Part shown: piece after piece, positions 61,963-64,000 of the stretch | How the letters are laid out: the number at the start of each line of letters is the position of its first letter | How positions within the stretch are numbered: the first letter of the stretch is position 1 | Source: Acidobacteriota bacterium | Lineage (GTDB): Bacteria; Acidobacteriota; Terriglobia; Terriglobales; Acidobacteriaceae | Assembly (NCBI GenBank): GCA_018268895.1 | Contig: JAFDVP010000001.1 | Span: forward strand, 806,001-870,000 | Direction of reading: 5' to 3' | Length of the DNA: 64,000 nt | The notes under the pieces: model-generated | Databases searched by the model: none | Told to the model about the DNA's origin: nothing | What the model saw: only the letters and a program-made list of their open reading frames with translations | Position numbers and translations under genes: made by a program

Positions 61963-64000
61963 ATGGGTCGCGGCAAGACAATAATTCTCTCGAAGCTGGC
62001 CACACACACCGCTAAGACGCTTACGGCAACAGCGGCGTTCGCTGCCATCGTGCCTGTACTCCTCATCTCCGGCGGTTCTTCCGTCGCGCACGCTCAGTCC
62101 GCGGGCAAGTGGTACAAAAAAGGCGTCGACGCCGAGGCGCACCAGGACTGGGACGCCGCCTACGAGGACTACCGTCAGGCCAACCTCAAGAAGCCCAAGG
62201 ACCTCCGCTACAAGGCGCACCTTGAGACCACACGCTTCCAGGCAGCTGTCTCGCACGTCGACCGCGGCCGCGTCCTCCGCCAGAACGGCGACCTCAACGG
62301 CGCCTTCAACGAGTTCACCCGCGCCATCCAGATCGATCCAGGCAACCAGTCCGCGCAGCAGGAGCTCGACCAGGTGCAGAAGGAGCTTGCGGCTCCTCCC
62401 ACTCCACCCCCCAACCCGGGCCTGCCCCAGATGGCCGGTCAGGACGTCGTCTCCCGCGACCTCGCCACCGTCGCCGGCCCCATCGAGCTCAAGCCCGTCT
62501 CCAACGCGCCGCTCACCCTGCACATGGTTGAAGACGTCAAGAACATCTACCAGGCCATCGGCAAGATGGCCGGCCTCAACGTCATCTTCGACCCCGACTA
62601 CACCTCCAAGCGCATCCCCGTCGACCTCACCAACGTCTCGCTTAGCGACGCTCTGCGCATCGTCGGAACCATTGCCGGGACCTTCTACAAGCCCGTCACC
62701 CCCAACACGATCTTTGTCGCGCAGAACAACCGCACCAAGCGCAGCGACCTCGACGAGTACGCCGTCCAGACCTTCTACCTCACCAACGCCTCCGGTCAGG
62801 CCGACGCCAACGAAGTCCTCACCGCGATCCGCAACGTGCTCGATCCCAGCACCAAGATCACACTCGTTCCTTCACAGAACGCCATCATTGTGCGCGCTAC
62901 GCCGGACCAGCTTCTTCTCGCACAGAAGATCATCGCCGACGTCGACCGCGCCCGCCCTGAAGTCGTCGTCGACGTCGCCATCCTGCAGGTCAACCGCGAC
63001 AAGGTCCGCAATCTCGGCATCACGCTGCCGCAGTCGATCACCATCACCCCGCAGGCTTCATCCAACAGCACGTCGAGCAGTTCCAGCAGTTCAAGCAGCT
63101 CCAACAACAATTCGACAACCCCGTCCAACTTCACGCTCAACTCACTGGCCAACATCAACGCTACCAACTTCGCGGTCTCCATCCCCGGCGCCACGCTCAA
63201 CGCTCTGCTATCGTCTTCGGACACGCGCATTCTGCAGAACCCGCGTATCCGCGCCACCGACGGTCAGCGCGCCAATCTCAAGATCGGCCAGAAGATTCCC
63301 ATCGCCACCGGCAGTTATAACGCCGGCGTTTCCACCGGAGTCGCCAGCATTGGTGTGCAAACGCAGTTCACCTACCTCGACGTAGGCGTCCAGATCGACA
63401 TCACCCCCACCGTTCACTACGACCGCGAGGTCACACTCAAGACCCATTTGGAAGTCTCCTCTCAGCAAGGGTCCGTCACCATCTCCAACGTCACTCAGCC
63501 CATCATCGGCCAGAACGTCGTTGAGCAGACCATTCAGCTTAAGGAAGGCGAGCCCTCGATCCTCGCCGGACTCGTCAGCAAATCTGACAACCGCAGCACC
63601 GCCGGGACACCCGGCCTGGGAGAGTTGCCCTTCTTCAAGTACTTCTTCGCGACCAACAACAAAGAGGTGCAGGATAACGAGATCATCTTCCTGATCATCC
63701 CGCACATCGTCCGCGAATCCGTGCTTACCCGCGCCAACACCCGCGCCATCGATACCGGCACTGGTCAGGCGATCGAGCTTCGTCAGGACCCGACTCTCGC
63801 CGATCTTGGTACCGCTGTCACGCCGGGTCGTCAGGCGCAGATCGGTCAGGCCACCTCGGCAGCCAACGCCGCCGCCGCCGCCGCTCTCCAGATGAAGCAG
63901 CAGGCGCAACCGGTTGCGCCGCCGCCAGCCTCGCAGACACCGAACCCGGCTACGGCGCAGCCCGCCGGTCCTCCGATCAGCCTCTCCGTCACCCCGCCAT
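61963..64000 (+). CDS. Secretin (type II/IV secretion GspD/PilQ family), partial at right edge
   Basis: The frame is open from an ATG at 61963 to the right edge, at least 679 residues. A signal peptide (FAAIVPVLLISGGSSVAHAQ) is followed by a TPR-like region (KGVDAEAHQDWDAAYEDYRQ and LNGAFNEFTRAIQIDPGNQ). An N-domain (VVSRDLATVAGPIELKP to about IFVAQNN) and further N-domain repeats come next. The secretin domain follows (RPEVVVDVAILQVNRDKVRN, NPRIRATDGQRANLKIGQ, TPGLGELPFFKYFFA and NEIIFLIIPHIV). A Ser/Asn-rich stretch near residue 365-385 is a loop insertion. It forms an outer-membrane gate for a pilus or secretion system. The C-terminus is Ala/Pro/Gln-rich. Which system it belongs to cannot be seen here. 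Confidence 0.93.
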   Translation, partial: MGRGKTIILSKLATHTAKTLTATAAFAAIVPVLLISGGSSVAHAQSAGKWYKKGVDAEAHQDWDAAYEDYRQANLKKPKDLRYKAHLETTRFQAAVSHVDRGRVLRQNGDLNGAFNEFTRAIQIDPGNQSAQQELDQVQKELAAPPTPPPNPGLPQMAGQDVVSRDLATVAGPIELKPVSNAPLTLHMVEDVKNIYQAIGKMAGLNVIFDPDYTSKRIPVDLTNVSLSDALRIVGTIAGTFYKPVTPNTIFVAQNNRTKRSDLDEYAVQTFYLTNASGQADANEVLTAIRNVLDPSTKITLVPSQNAIIVRATPDQLLLAQKIIADVDRARPEVVVDVAILQVNRDKVRNLGITLPQSITITPQASSNSTSSSSSSSSSSNNNSTTPSNFTLNSLANINATNFAVSIPGATLNALLSSSDTRILQNPRIRATDGQRANLKIGQKIPIATGSYNAGVSTGVASIGVQTQFTYLDVGVQIDITPTVHYDREVTLKTHLEVSSQQGSVTISNVTQPIIGQNVVEQTIQLKEGEPSILAGLVSKSDNRSTAGTPGLGELPFFKYFFATNNKEVQDNEIIFLIIPHIVRESVLTRANTRAIDTGTGQAIELRQDPTLADLGTAVTPGRQAQIGQATSAANAAAAAALQMKQQAQPVAPPPASQTPNPATAQPAGPPISLSVTPP

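Noticed and set aside
62222..63385. 387-codon plus-strand frame inside the secretin gene
   Set aside because: Same-strand alternative frame rich in Ser/Thr/Pro/Arg, while the secretin frame carries clear domain motifs over the same bases.

Overview
The window reads as a chromosomal segment of a high-GC, Gram-negative soil-type bacterium, most likely an Acidobacteriota member of the Terriglobus/Granulicella/Edaphobacter type. The Gram-negative envelope is shown by LolA, an ADP-heptose pathway (hldE, hldD, a family 9 glycosyltransferase), a secretin, and a cellulose-secretion system with an outer-membrane BcsC barrel. The phylum call is inference. It rests on gene content (DUF4142, M13 peptidase, paired DUF3857 proteins, LemA/TPM, DUF4254) and on the dispersed GTCATTCCGAGCG-type intergenic repeats. 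No phage, transposase, CRISPR array or rRNA was seen.

Layout. 1-7 kb: a partial alpha/beta hydrolase, a Rieske ferredoxin, and a car operon in which carA and carB are separated by a membrane-protein gene of unknown function. 7-14.3 kb: a small membrane protein, a DapA-fold protein without the usual catalytic lysine, oligopeptidase B, a DUF4142 protein, a TPM-LemA pair, and an RsbW-like kinase with a STAS antagonist. 14.4-21.6 kb: an M13 metallopeptidase, a soluble PRC/MgtE_N/CBS protein, a CgeB-like glycosyltransferase, an NRAMP-superfamily transporter, a Nudix hydrolase and a HAD phosphatase. 21.7-30.3 kb: a compound inverted-repeat element, an M16 protease-prepilin-lolA operon, rlmN, a yvcK-diguanylate cyclase-acetyltransferase operon, a TPR protein and a DUF4254 protein. 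30.4-35.9 kb: LPS heptose genes, gdhA and tRNA-Lys(UUU).

36-49.6 kb is the most distinctive block, a bacterial cellulose (bcs) locus. It encodes a BcsQ-type ATPase with a long extension that begins with a BcsR-like motif, a single polypeptide fusing BcsA synthase and BcsB, the GH8 endoglucanase BcsZ, and a 1,675-residue BcsC. Glucan made by BcsA would pass through the BcsB part and leave through BcsC. BcsZ would trim it, and the BcsA PilZ domain would couple the system to cyclic di-GMP. A diguanylate cyclase lies about 8 kb upstream.

49.6-64 kb: two tandem DUF3857/transglutaminase-like proteins (one with, one without the catalytic residues), two polytopic membrane proteins, argS, pepA, smpB and a secretin that runs off the right edge.

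The observations most worth follow-up are the remodelled bcs locus, several proteins that keep a known enzyme fold but lack its catalytic residues (DapA-like, alpha/beta hydrolase, second transglutaminase-like protein), the NRAMP-like transporter with an altered metal site near an MgtE_N regulator, and the membrane gene inside the car operon.
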